From DAOPXV01 sp035352535 (GTDB taxonomy: Bacteria; Muiribacteriota; UBA9980), in assembly GCA_964545075.1 (NCBI GenBank), contig CAZJFS010000151.1, forward strand, positions 1 to 10,534: a DNA stretch of 10,534 nucleotides, given 5' to 3'. The position numbers and the translations under genes were made by a program. The notes beneath the pieces were generated by a model. The model was not told the origin of the DNA. It did no database searches and was given only the letters and a program-made list of their open reading frames with translations. Below, one piece after another: positions 1 through 7,240 of the stretch; positions within the stretch are counted from its first letter, which is position 1, and every line of letters begins with the position of its first letter.

Positions 1-1
1 C

Positions 2-628
2 GCAGGGCTTGGCGTCATACGCGGAAACAACTTTTTTTATACTGAAAACGGATCTTACAATTACATAGAAATGTTCGCGATAGATCGTGAATTAGAACTT
101 ATCAGAAACGTAAAGCTTAAGGGTTGTTCCGAAAAATGCGGCAAATGTATTGAATCCTGTCCTACGCGCACGCTTTGCGCGCCATATACAATGTCGATGC
201 CAGGGTGCATGAGTTTTCAAACTTCTGTATCCACTCAATTCGGGATGGGCGTGCCTTCAATGGAAATGGCTGAAATGGGCGGCGGCTGGCTATACGGTTG
301 CGACGCCTGCCAGGACGCGTGCCCTTTCAATAAGGACAAATGGACGGGCGGAGAAGATTTTCCGGGAATTTCTTCGCTGGCGCCGTCGATGCGCCCTGAA
401 AAAATCATGGAAATGAGCTACGATGAAATAAAGGATGCCTTTTGTTCCAAGTACTGGTACATAAAGCCCGAAAATCTATGGAAATGGAAATTGAATGCGC
501 TTATGGCCATGATGAACCGTTACAGCGGGCGTTATGAAGCGCCGATAAGGCTCGGCCTTATTGATTTTGACGAAAGGGTGCGCGATTTTTCACGAAAAGT
601 ATGTTCTAAGTTAGGATTGGCGCATTGA
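2..628 (+). CDS. QueG-like (epoxyqueuosine reductase family) double [4Fe-4S] protein, 5' truncated by the window edge
   Basis: The frame is open from base 2 to the TGA at 626-628, giving 208 visible residues; the N-terminal part, including the catalytic region of QueG proteins, lies outside. The first visible residues, AGLGVIRGNN, match the glycine-rich stretch found before the ferredoxin-like part of QueG. Two cysteine groups follow: C42, C46, C49 and C53 (last one followed by Pro), then a lone Cys in GCMSFQTS, then YGCDACQDACPFN, close to the QueG signature GCDxCQxxCPWN. QueG reduces epoxyqueuosine to queuosine in the tRNA anticodon, using cobalamin and two [4Fe-4S] clusters. The first cluster motif here is Cx3Cx2Cx3C, not the usual Cx2Cx2Cx3C. 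Many anaerobes carry QueG-like paralogues of unknown substrate, so I am confident of the family and not of the reaction. An internal ATG at 71 is not the start, because homology continues upstream of it. Confidence 0.85.
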   Translation, partial: AGLGVIRGNNFFYTENGSYNYIEMFAIDRELELIRNVKLKGCSEKCGKCIESCPTRTLCAPYTMSMPGCMSFQTSVSTQFGMGVPSMEMAEMGGGWLYGCDACQDACPFNKDKWTGGEDFPGISSLAPSMRPEKIMEMSYDEIKDAFCSKYWYIKPENLWKWKLNALMAMMNRYSGRYEAPIRLGLIDFDERVRDFSRKVCSKLGLAH

Positions 629-772
629 CCTGAAAACGCCATAAAAAGAGTCTAAAACTTGAAAAATATGATTCTATCCTTATCAGGTGCACAAGATTTA
701 TGTTGCCGCAAATAGGTAGTGTTTACAACCTTTCTAAAACAGACGGAAAAATGAATCGAAGGTAAATATGAA

Positions 773-801
773 TTGAATTCTGATTTAATTTCTGATATAA
801 T
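773..801 (+). promoter_or_regulatory. Sigma70-type promoter with extended -10, upstream of the P-type ATPase
   Basis: TTGAAT (773-778) and TATAAT (796-801) are separated by exactly 17 bp, and TGA directly before the -10 box makes it an extended -10 element. Transcription would begin near 808, leaving a leader of about 55 nt before the ATG at 863. The rest of the 629-862 spacer shows no RNA gene, no repeat and no clear terminator for the QueG-like gene. Confidence 0.75.
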
Positions 802-848
802 TCATTGGTTAATAAAGTAATGGATTTAAATCTAATTTAAAATATTTT

Positions 849-854
849 GGAGAG
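849..854 (+). promoter_or_regulatory. Ribosome binding site of the P-type ATPase gene
   Basis: GGAGAG lies 8 nt before the ATG at 863. An in-frame TAA sits directly upstream (860-862), so no longer start is possible and the ATG at 863 is fixed. Confidence 0.8.
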
Positions 855-862
855 ATAAATAA

Positions 863-3673
863 ATGCAAAAACATTTCTGGCATTCAATGAGTAATGACGA
901 CGTATGTAAATACTGGCATACAAACATGCAGACGGGTCTTACGAAAGAGAACGCCCGTGATATGCTTGAAAAGATAGGTTATAACCGGCTCAAGGAAAAG
1001 GAAAAAAAGCCTTTGATAGTAGTTTTTTTTGAGCAGTTCAATAATTTTATAATCTGGACGCTCATAATTGCGGCGCTTGTTTCAGCTTTGACAGGGTATT
1101 TCGATAACCCTGACGGCAGATTCTTTGAAAAGTTCGGAGATTTTGTCGCCATAATGCTTATTGTAGTATTGAACGGGCTTTTGGGTCTTTTTCAGGAGAT
1201 CAAGGCTGACGCCGCTATTGACGCCTTGAAAAAAATGTCGGCGCGTTTCGCGAAGGTCATAAGAAACGGCGAGCTTATTAATATAGAAGCCGAGGAACTT
1301 GTGAGCGGCGATCTGATAGTTCTTGAAGAAGGCGATATAGTGCCCGCCGATGTAAAAGTTTTCGAAGCTCATCGGTTCTCTACTTCAGAAGCGGCGCTGA
1401 CCGGTGAATCCGTGGCCGTTATGAAACAGAACGTGGAAATGATAGAAACCGAGGCGCCGCTTTCGGAACGCGTGAACATGGCTTATATGGGGACGACAGT
1501 GGCTACCGGAAGGGCGAAGGGACTTGTTGTAAATACCGGCATGTATACGGAACTTGGAAAGATAGCCAAATCGATCGATGAAATAGACGAAGAAGACACG
1601 CCGCTGCAGCGTAAACTTGAGGAATTTGGAAAACAGGTTGTTTATCTTTGCATAATAGTGTGCGCCGTAATATTTTTTATTGGCATAATGCGCGGCCAAA
1701 CAGCCATGCTTATGAATAAAAATTATCTCGTGTTTTATTTCATGACGGCTGTAAGTCTCGCTGTAGCCGCTATTCCTGAAGGACTTCCGGCTATCACGAC
1801 CATAGTCATGGCCCTCGGGACGCAGAGGATGGCCAATAAGAAAGCCATAATCAGAAAGTTGGCCGCCGTTGAGACGCTCGGATGCACCACGGTTATCTGC
1901 ACTGACAAGACTGGAACTCTCACCCAGAATAAAATGGTGTTGAAAAAAATATACGCTGACGGTGAATATATAGACATTACAGGCGAAGGATATGAGTTGA
2001 ACGGTGAATTTACTTCAAGCGGCCGTAAGGTGAGTATAAACCATCAGAACGCGAATGCTTTGACCGCGGGATACTTGCTTGAAGCCGGAATGCTCTGCAA
2101 TAACGCAAAGATAAAACCTATGGAAACGGATAAAAACATAGCTGATTTTGTGGGAGATCCTACGGAAGTGGCGTTTCTTGTTGCCGGTTCGAAAGCCGGC
2201 ATCTGCATAGACGAAAAATTCAAGGAATTTGAACTGGCTGACGAAGTTCCTTTCAGTTCCGAACGTAAAATGATGTCGAAAATATTTAAAAAAGATAATA
2301 TGTATCATATATTCACTAAAGGCGCGCCTGAAATGGTGCTGGCCAAGTCGAGAAACATTATGACGAACGGCAACGCCGTCCCTATAACCGACGCGGTTAA
2401 AAAACAGCTTTTCAAAGCGAATGATGACATGGCTAACGGCGCGTTCCGCGTTCTCGGCGTCGCCGGAATATCGATACCGGTCGTCCAGATAAAGTCGTTG
2501 GACGAAATTGATACGGCTACGCTGGAGCGTGATCTTACGTTTTACGGACTTGTTGGAATTATGGACCCTCCGAAGTTGGAAGTCAAAAAATCCATAGAAT
2601 TATGTAAAAAAGCGGGTATCTCGACTGTAATGATAACGGGTGATCATAAGGGTACGGCTTCGGCTATCGCCCGCGAGCTTGGAATTCTTACGGGCGAGCT
2701 TCAATCGCTTTCCGGCCCCGAACTCGATAAGATAGACGATGAAAAACTTACTGAAATATGTAAAAACACCGCCGTTTTTGCCCGCGTCACCGCGGAACAT
2801 AAGTTAAGGATCGTAAAAGCGTTCAAGAATCGCGGCGAAGTGGTAGCCATGACCGGCGATGGAATAAACGACGCGCCTGCCATTAAAGAGGCGTCCATTG
2901 GCATAGCGATGGGCATAGCTGGAACCGATGTCACTAAGTCCGCCGCTGACATGGTCTTAGCTGACGATAATTTTTCCACTATCGTCGCCGCTATCGAGGA
3001 AGGCCGCGTTATATATGAAAACATAAAAAAATTCATATATTTCCTTTTTTCATCAAATATGGGTCTCGTCTTCGCGATATTTTTCACCGTCATATTCGGA
3101 TGGGATACTCCGCTGTTTCCCTTGCAGATATTGTGGATAAACCTTATAACCAACGGCCTTCCGGCGCTCGCTCTCGGCGTGGATAACGCGGAGCCGGGCC
3201 TGATGGATAAGCCGCCCCGCTCCACGAAGGCGAAAATAATAGGGCAGTGGGAATTCTGGATGATAAACATAATAGGTCTTATAATGGGTATCGCGGCGCT
3301 TTACGCTTTTTATTATGAATTTTACATTACGAAGGAAGCCGGAATGCCCATTGAAAAACAATACTGGGAAGCCTGCACCATGGCCTTTGCCATATTGTCA
3401 TTAAGTCCGATAATTCACTCTTTCAGCTGCCGCTCGAAAACGGTCTCCGCGTTCGCAAAGATATTCCAGAACGTCTGGATATGGATCTCGGCGCTTATAG
3501 CCGTTATACTTCAGCTTATAGCGGTCCATTACACCCCGCTTCAAAGCGCTTTCAAAACGGTCGACCTTACGCTCTCGAAATGGGGGATGGTCCTGGGCCT
3601 GAGCATATTGCCGCTCATATTCATGGAATTTTACAAGCTTGGCCTCAAATTTAAAGACAAAAAAATGGATTGA
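863..3673 (+). CDS. Cation-transporting P-type ATPase, SERCA/PMCA-like (P2) group, probable Ca2+ pump with altered ion sites
   Basis: A 936-residue integral membrane pump that uses ATP to export a cation across the cytoplasmic membrane; the P2A family mostly moves Ca2+. All catalytic parts are visible: an N-terminal cation-ATPase domain (about 5-75), TGES at 180-183, PEGLP at 305-309 in M4, DKTGTLT with the phosphorylated D348, KGAPE with K486 in the nucleotide domain, and TGDGINDAP from T664. There are ten predicted membrane helices, six of them after the soluble domains. Compared with rabbit SERCA1a, E309 (E306 here), N768 (N732), N796 (N760) and T799 (T763) are kept. E771 is Leu735, E908 aligns with Pro849 and D800 is Asn764. 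Site I is therefore degraded, as in PMCA-type single-site pumps, and site II has lost a negative charge, so the transported ion is uncertain. The gene has its own promoter and a strong terminator, and looks monocistronic. Confidence 0.93.
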   Translation: MQKHFWHSMSNDDVCKYWHTNMQTGLTKENARDMLEKIGYNRLKEKEKKPLIVVFFEQFNNFIIWTLIIAALVSALTGYFDNPDGRFFEKFGDFVAIMLIVVLNGLLGLFQEIKADAAIDALKKMSARFAKVIRNGELINIEAEELVSGDLIVLEEGDIVPADVKVFEAHRFSTSEAALTGESVAVMKQNVEMIETEAPLSERVNMAYMGTTVATGRAKGLVVNTGMYTELGKIAKSIDEIDEEDTPLQRKLEEFGKQVVYLCIIVCAVIFFIGIMRGQTAMLMNKNYLVFYFMTAVSLAVAAIPEGLPAITTIVMALGTQRMANKKAIIRKLAAVETLGCTTVICTDKTGTLTQNKMVLKKIYADGEYIDITGEGYELNGEFTSSGRKVSINHQNANALTAGYLLEAGMLCNNAKIKPMETDKNIADFVGDPTEVAFLVAGSKAGICIDEKFKEFELADEVPFSSERKMMSKIFKKDNMYHIFTKGAPEMVLAKSRNIMTNGNAVPITDAVKKQLFKANDDMANGAFRVLGVAGISIPVVQIKSLDEIDTATLERDLTFYGLVGIMDPPKLEVKKSIELCKKAGISTVMITGDHKGTASAIARELGILTGELQSLSGPELDKIDDEKLTEICKNTAVFARVTAEHKLRIVKAFKNRGEVVAMTGDGINDAPAIKEASIGIAMGIAGTDVTKSAADMVLADDNFSTIVAAIEEGRVIYENIKKFIYFLFSSNMGLVFAIFFTVIFGWDTPLFPLQILWINLITNGLPALALGVDNAEPGLMDKPPRSTKAKIIGQWEFWMINIIGLIMGIAALYAFYYEFYITKEAGMPIEKQYWEACTMAFAILSLSPIIHSFSCRSKTVSAFAKIFQNVWIWISALIAVILQLIAVHYTPLQSAFKTVDLTLSKWGMVLGLSILPLIFMEFYKLGLKFKDKKMD

Positions 3674-3724
3674 TATAACTTTTGGCGCATAACTTAATAA
3701 ACTGATTGAGTTTTGATTTAAAAG

Positions 3725-3772
3725 AAAAAGAGGCTGTTTCAAAAATTATCTTTTTGGACAGCCTCTTTTTTT
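3725..3772. terminator. Bidirectional intrinsic terminator between convergent genes
   Basis: A perfect 13-bp stem pairs 3725-3737 with 3758-3770. The loop can extend it by CAAAAA/TTTTTG around TTATC. A run of seven T (3766-3772) follows on the plus strand, and five A (3725-3729) give a U-tract on the minus-strand transcript. It lies 51 bp after the ATPase stop and 17 bp beyond the minus-strand stop at 3790, so it can end both transcripts. Confidence 0.88.
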
Positions 3773-3789
3773 ATTGGGTTCTATAATTA

Positions 3790-4515
3790 TTATTTAGGTT
3801 TGTTCATGGTCTGCGTTATTATTTTTATTGATTCGGTGATCATGATCAGTGAATCGTCGCCGGTTTTTAAAACGGTTTTAGCGGCCTCATTAGACAATTT
3901 GGCGGCTTCGACCATAGCTTTTGTTCCGGCTTCACTGGTCAGTTTTATCATGTTGGCCGCGTTCGCGAGGGCTTCTGTCGCCGTTTTTATGCCGTCGTCG
4001 TTGCCGATTTTCGCCGCTTCGGATGCAATTTTCATAGCTTTCGCGGCTGTTTCGGTCGCTACCGCGATGCCTTTCGCGTGAGCTTCCATGGCTGTTTTTA
4101 AAACGCTTTCCGTGGCATTGAATTTCATTTTATTGACTTCCTCAACGGTCTTCATGGCTTCAGAAATGGCTTTATCCGTAGCGTCATTCGCGAGTTTTAT
4201 CGCTTCGTCGGCCGTTTTCGCCGCCGCCGCCGCCGCCTTCAAACCTTCCGCCGCCGCGTTTTTCGCCGTTTCATTTGCAGCTTTAACGGCTTCCTGCGCG
4301 GTCTTGACGCCTTCGGCCGCTGCCTNNNNNNNNNNNNNNNNNNNNNNNNNNNNNNNNNNNNNNNNNNNNNNNNNNNNNNNNNNNNNNNNNNNNNNNNNNN
4401 NNNNNNNNNNNNNNNNNNNNNNNNNGGCATCCGCGCCGGCATCCTGAGCTTTTACCTGAGAATTAAAAGTAAGAACCATGGATAAGGCGATCGATAGAGC
4501 TAAAGTTTTTTTCAT
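3790..4515 (-). CDS. Secreted alanine/lysine-rich protein with 11/22-residue amphipathic helix repeats (contains an assembly gap)
   Basis: I do not recognise a family. The N-terminus MKKTLALSIALSMVLTF is a typical signal peptide, with likely cleavage after VKA (about residue 23), so the product is exported. After the 100-N gap the mature chain is almost entirely Ala, Lys, Glu and Thr with no Pro until the end, and should be one long amphipathic helix. The first three 22-residue units after the gap (residues 65-130) show Lys at alternating positions 7 and 3/10 of successive 11-mers. This 11-residue periodicity is known from apolipoproteins, LEA proteins and synuclein, which bind lipid surfaces or protect membranes and proteins; a similar role here is inference. 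The real length is unknown because the gap falls in the repeats. AGGAGG at 4524-4529 is 8 nt from the ATG. The gene lies 68 bp after the TPR/membrane gene and ends at the shared terminator. Confidence 0.8.
   Translation of the reverse strand: MKKTLALSIALSMVLTFNSQVKAQDAGADAXXXXXXXXXXXXXXXXXXXXXXXXXXXXXXXXXXAAAEGVKTAQEAVKAANETAKNAAAEGLKAAAAAAKTADEAIKLANDATDKAISEAMKTVEEVNKMKFNATESVLKTAMEAHAKGIAVATETAAKAMKIASEAAKIGNDDGIKTATEALANAANMIKLTSEAGTKAMVEAAKLSNEAAKTVLKTGDDSLIMITESIKIITQTMNKPK
4126..4323 (-). repeat. Three 22-residue (66-bp) protein repeat units
   Basis: Two units begin AAAEG(V/L)K exactly 22 residues apart, and a third, more diverged unit follows. Each is two 11-mers. The repeat is clear in protein and degenerate in DNA, and it includes a (GCC)6 run at 4220-4237 that encodes six alanines. 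Further, weaker 11-mers continue towards the C-terminus. The repeat probably extends into the adjoining gap. Confidence 0.65.
4326..4425. other. Assembly gap of exactly 100 N inside the Ala-rich gene
   Basis: The round length suggests a scaffolding placeholder, not a measured distance. The reading frame and the protein composition are coherent on both sides, so both flanks very probably belong to one gene. The missing bases are likely more repeat units. Confidence 0.95.
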
Positions 4516-4523
4516 AATAAAAT

Positions 4524-4529
4524 CCTCCT
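4524..4529 (-). promoter_or_regulatory. Ribosome binding site of the secreted Ala-rich gene
   Basis: The minus strand reads AGGAGG, a full consensus, 8 nt before the ATG at 4515. It is the best ribosome site on the minus strand in this window and suggests a well translated product. Confidence 0.85.
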
Positions 4530-4568
4530 GTTATTTTATTTTTCCGATATACGTTTCCGGCCAGCGGC

Positions 4569-4587
4569 ATAACAGAATAACTGTTAT
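4569..4587. repeat. Inverted repeat ATAACAG-N5-CTGTTAT over the stop codon of the TPR/membrane gene
   Basis: Two perfect 7-bp arms (4569-4575 and 4581-4587) flank AATAA. The right arm contains the TAA stop (4584-4586) of the upstream minus-strand gene. No T-run follows on either strand, so it is not a standard terminator. It could be an operator for the secreted-protein gene, which starts 54 bp downstream, or a weak RNA hairpin. A TATATC sequence nearby (minus strand, about 4545) is a poor -10 candidate with no good -35. Confidence 0.45.
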
Positions 4588-5639
4588 ATCCACTTGTAAT
4601 AAACGAAATCTCCAACCTTTGGATGAATAAGTTCTTTGTTTTCGAGAGACGGCCTGAATTCAACGAGTGAGGTGGTTTCTTCATGTTTTATTATGGTAGC
4701 GACGCCCTTGAATATAGGTTTAATCCCGCGCGAATAAACTTTAAAAGATTCTCCCTGATTTACATGCTGATTAAAGCCTACGTTGATGTAAATATCGACG
4801 TTGTTTCTTATCTCGACGATATTTGCGATCAGGAATATTTTATACCATTCGGCGAACGCCACTACGAAGGACTGTAGGGCGAACATCACGCCAAGAACTA
4901 TATAAACCATCTGCAGTGCCGGGAAGACCCACGTATTAAGCTGATTGACAAATGGGGTGTATCCGAAAACCTTCGACAGGTTTATGTTATAACTTATCCA
5001 GAGTTTTACCTGATCCTTGTTTACGTATATGAAATAAAAAATATATTCAAGAACGGTTCTTATGATAGCTTTCGGGATCTTAAGAGCTAAAAGCATTCCG
5101 GCGCCCCATAAGGGTATTGAAATAAGTCCCATAAAAGCCGGGATTACAAAATTAGTTGGACCGGAGCGCATCGTGTCTACGAAAAGGTCGTTATAGTCGC
5201 CTTCTACCTCTTTTCTTTTTCGCTCCTCTTCTTCCTTTACTTTCTGATCTTCAGCCGCTATCAGCTGCGCTTCACGCATTTTTTTCTTTTCTTCCTCTAT
5301 TATGGCTATGTAAATATCCTTTTGAGGGAGTTCGGCGATGATCTTCATGAAATCCATATTGACCTTGGAGGCTATATCTTTCACAAGGTTAAAAACGCGC
5401 ATAGGAGCGTAAGCGCCGCAATTGGGCAATTGGTCGGCCGCTTCGTCGAAATTGCCGTTATCGAAATAAGCCTGCGCGAGATAAAAACTTCCTTTTTCAA
5501 TATCGCTTTTTTCTCCGCCGGTCCCTGATGAAAGCGTATCTCTTAGCGTGACGATGGCTTTTGGAATGTTTTTCTGATTATAAAACTCTATTCCTTCGCT
5601 AATTTTCGCTGAAAATTCTGAATCAGCCAATTTTATCAC
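4584..5639 (-). CDS. Membrane protein with N-terminal TPR-like helices, charged coiled coil, membrane helices and a C-terminal beta domain
   Basis: No named family recognised. Residues 11-75 form two TPR-like helix pairs (EFYNQKNIPKAIVTL, then YLAQAYFDNGNFDEAADQL). Residues 114-147 are a very charged Lys/Glu helix, likely coiled coil. Hydrophobic segments at about 164-186 and 237-262 are good membrane helices, and 192-206 is weaker. The C-terminal 70 residues (INVGFNQHVNQGESFKVYSR, then GVATI and VGDFVYY) resemble the small beta-barrel of FlgT-C-like and related envelope proteins; this is a pattern match by eye. There is no signal peptide, so the TPR part is probably cytoplasmic, where it could meet the AAA+ ATPase encoded 57 bp upstream. 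The start at 5639 is GTG. A TTG three codons later (5630) fits the ribosome site at least as well. Confidence 0.82.
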   Translation of the reverse strand: MIKLADSEFSAKISEGIEFYNQKNIPKAIVTLRDTLSSGTGGEKSDIEKGSFYLAQAYFDNGNFDEAADQLPNCGAYAPMRVFNLVKDIASKVNMDFMKIIAELPQKDIYIAIIEEEKKKMREAQLIAAEDQKVKEEEERKRKEVEGDYNDLFVDTMRSGPTNFVIPAFMGLISIPLWGAGMLLALKIPKAIIRTVLEYIFYFIYVNKDQVKLWISYNINLSKVFGYTPFVNQLNTWVFPALQMVYIVLGVMFALQSFVVAFAEWYKIFLIANIVEIRNNVDIYINVGFNQHVNQGESFKVYSRGIKPIFKGVATIIKHEETTSLVEFRPSLENKELIHPKVGDFVYYKWI

Positions 5640-5647
5640 CTTCCCTT
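5635..5647 (-). promoter_or_regulatory. Ribosome binding site deciding the start of the TPR/membrane gene
   Basis: The minus strand reads AAGGGAAGGTGAT. GGTGAT matches the 3' end of the anti-Shine-Dalgarno complement and is followed by AAAA and TTG (5628-5630), a well spaced start. For the GTG at 5637-5639, only AAGGG, 3 nt away, or AGGA, about 11 nt away, would be available. The start could therefore be three codons shorter than the first possible one. Confidence 0.5.
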
Positions 5648-5696
5648 ATTTCCTGATTTTTGTTTACTCTCAATTTATAATGACATGCTTTATTTT

Positions 5697-7205
5697 TTAA
5701 GAAGCCGATCTTGCGCGAAGTTTAGCCCATTCCCTTAAATGATCTATCCGTTCCTTCATTGTCTGTGAAAGAGGCACCGTTTCCTTGAGCGCTTTTTCGA
5801 TGTCTATCGTTTCAATATCGCGGTTTTCGTAAAACGCGTCGTACATCGACGAAACTATCGCCTGCTCTATTTCCGCGCCTGAAAACCCTTCGCTTTGCAT
5901 GAGAAGCTCGGGCATTTTAAATTTAGAGATATCGCGTTTGCGCCTGGTTATGTGAATGTTAAATATCGCGGCGCGTTCAGCCTCGCTTGGAAGATCTACG
6001 AAGAATATTTCATCAAAACGTCCTTTTCGCAATAGTTCCGGAGGAAGACTTTCTATCGAGTTCGCGGTTGCTATTACGAAAACGGGCGCCGTTTTTTCCT
6101 GAAGCCATGTTATGAAGGATCCGAATATTCGCGTAGAAAGCCCGGAATCCCCACCTCCTCCACCGACTCCGGCGAACGCCTTTTCAATCTCGTCCATCCA
6201 TAATATCGTTGGCGAAAGAGCTTCAGCCACTCTCAAAGCTTTTCGAAGGTTCTCCTCCGATTCGCCTACGTATTTTCCAAAGATGTTTCCGACGTCGAAG
6301 CGAAGAAGCGGAAGTTTCCACAGCGACGCTATGCATTTCGACACGAGGCTTTTTCCGCATCCCTGAACGCCAAGCAGAAGCAATCCCTTGGGTTCCGGCA
6401 GTCCGTAATCGCGAGCTTTCTGGGAGAAAGCTCCGGCCCTTTTGGTCAGCCATTCCTTCAGGCGCCCGAGGCCGCCCACGTTGGAGAAATCATCGAAAAC
6501 TTCGAAATATTCAAGCATTCCGGCTTTTCTTATTATCTGTTTTTTTTCTGATATAATAAGCCCAAGATCTTTTTCGTCGAAACATCTGTCGTTGACTATG
6601 GCCTTCGCGAAAACGTTCTCGACCTCGCTTGCCGTCATGCCCAGGCACGCCTTGACTATTTTTTCCTTGAGATCGTCCGAAATATTGAATTTGAGATTGT
6701 AATGCTTTTCGACGTTCGAAAGCGTCCGTTCGAGTATGACTTTAATTTCATCATAGCACGGAAGCGGAAAGTCGATTATTACTATATCTTTTTCGAGTTC
6801 GCGCGGTATGTGCAGCACCGGCGATAATATGAACAGGGTTTTAAACGAGCCGCGCAGCGCGAGGACCGTGTCGCGCAGTTTTCTCCTCGCCGATACGGGA
6901 TTTTCAAGATACTGCTGAAAGGGGTCTTCCATATAATAATGAAAATCCTTTAATATGAAGAACGCTTTTTCCTTGTATTCGATAATTTGTTCAAGCGCTT
7001 TTACCGGGTTTTCGGTTCCCTTGATGACGGCGTTGCGCGACAGGGAGTAGATGCCCTGCGTCGCCGACCAGATGAAGACCTCTTTTTTCGAGGCTTCCGC
7101 GAGGCGTGAAAGAGCCGTTATAACTCGCTCTTCCTCGAATGAAACTATATAAATGAGCGGATACCTTGATTTAACGAATACGTCGATATCTTCTAATATT
7201 GCCAT
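5697..7205 (-). CDS. ycf46: Ycf46-type AAA+ ATPase
   Basis: A 502-residue soluble AAA+ ATPase. The N-terminal domain (1-230) opens with SRYPLIYIVSFEEERVI, as in cyanobacterial and plastid Ycf46. The AAA core follows: Walker A GVQGCGKS (279-286), pore-region FGKYVGESE (309-317), Walker B ILWMDEIEKAF (D338, E339), sensor 1 at N382, LLRKGRFDEIFF with R393 and R396 as likely arginine fingers, and the sensor-2 motif GAEIEQAI (443-450). Length and motif order fit the family. In cyanobacteria Ycf46 (slr0374) has been linked to inorganic carbon use; elsewhere its substrate is unknown. A glycine run (348-352) follows the Walker B helix. The ATP machinery looks intact, so it should be an active, probably hexameric, remodelling ATPase. 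The start ATG has a close, weak GGTGA site. Its neighbours, a beta-propeller gene 35 bp upstream and a TPR/membrane gene downstream, are plausible partners. Confidence 0.92.
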   Translation of the reverse strand: MAILEDIDVFVKSRYPLIYIVSFEEERVITALSRLAEASKKEVFIWSATQGIYSLSRNAVIKGTENPVKALEQIIEYKEKAFFILKDFHYYMEDPFQQYLENPVSARRKLRDTVLALRGSFKTLFILSPVLHIPRELEKDIVIIDFPLPCYDEIKVILERTLSNVEKHYNLKFNISDDLKEKIVKACLGMTASEVENVFAKAIVNDRCFDEKDLGLIISEKKQIIRKAGMLEYFEVFDDFSNVGGLGRLKEWLTKRAGAFSQKARDYGLPEPKGLLLLGVQGCGKSLVSKCIASLWKLPLLRFDVGNIFGKYVGESEENLRKALRVAEALSPTILWMDEIEKAFAGVGGGGGDSGLSTRIFGSFITWLQEKTAPVFVIATANSIESLPPELLRKGRFDEIFFVDLPSEAERAAIFNIHITRRKRDISKFKMPELLMQSEGFSGAEIEQAIVSSMYDAFYENRDIETIDIEKALKETVPLSQTMKERIDHLREWAKLRARSAS

Positions 7206-7240
7206 AATTCACCATTTTCTTAATTAATTATATATGTTTC

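Noticed and set aside
629..862. Spacer checked for a tRNA, riboswitch or small RNA
   Set aside because: No cloverleaf, no strong hairpin and no known aptamer core was seen; only the promoter and ribosome site could be supported.
2701..3270. A 189-codon minus-strand frame inside the P-type ATPase gene
   Set aside because: It lies wholly within conserved catalytic and membrane motifs of the ATPase and shows no domain of its own.
3725..3772. The perfect stem between convergent genes considered as an insertion-sequence end
   Set aside because: No transposase, target duplication or second copy is visible, and the position between two converging stops with T and A runs fits a terminator.
4088..4447. 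Plus-strand frames opposite the secreted Ala-rich gene (also 3800-4081)
   Set aside because: Ala codons GCC/GCG/GCT read as Ala/Gly/Ser in the reverse strand and keep the frame open by composition. The minus-strand product has a clear signal peptide and consensus ribosome site.
5640..5696. Possible promoter between the AAA+ gene and the TPR/membrane gene (TATAAA and TTGAGA on the minus strand)
   Set aside because: Neither box has a partner of acceptable sequence at 16-18 bp; the stretch is simply AT-rich.
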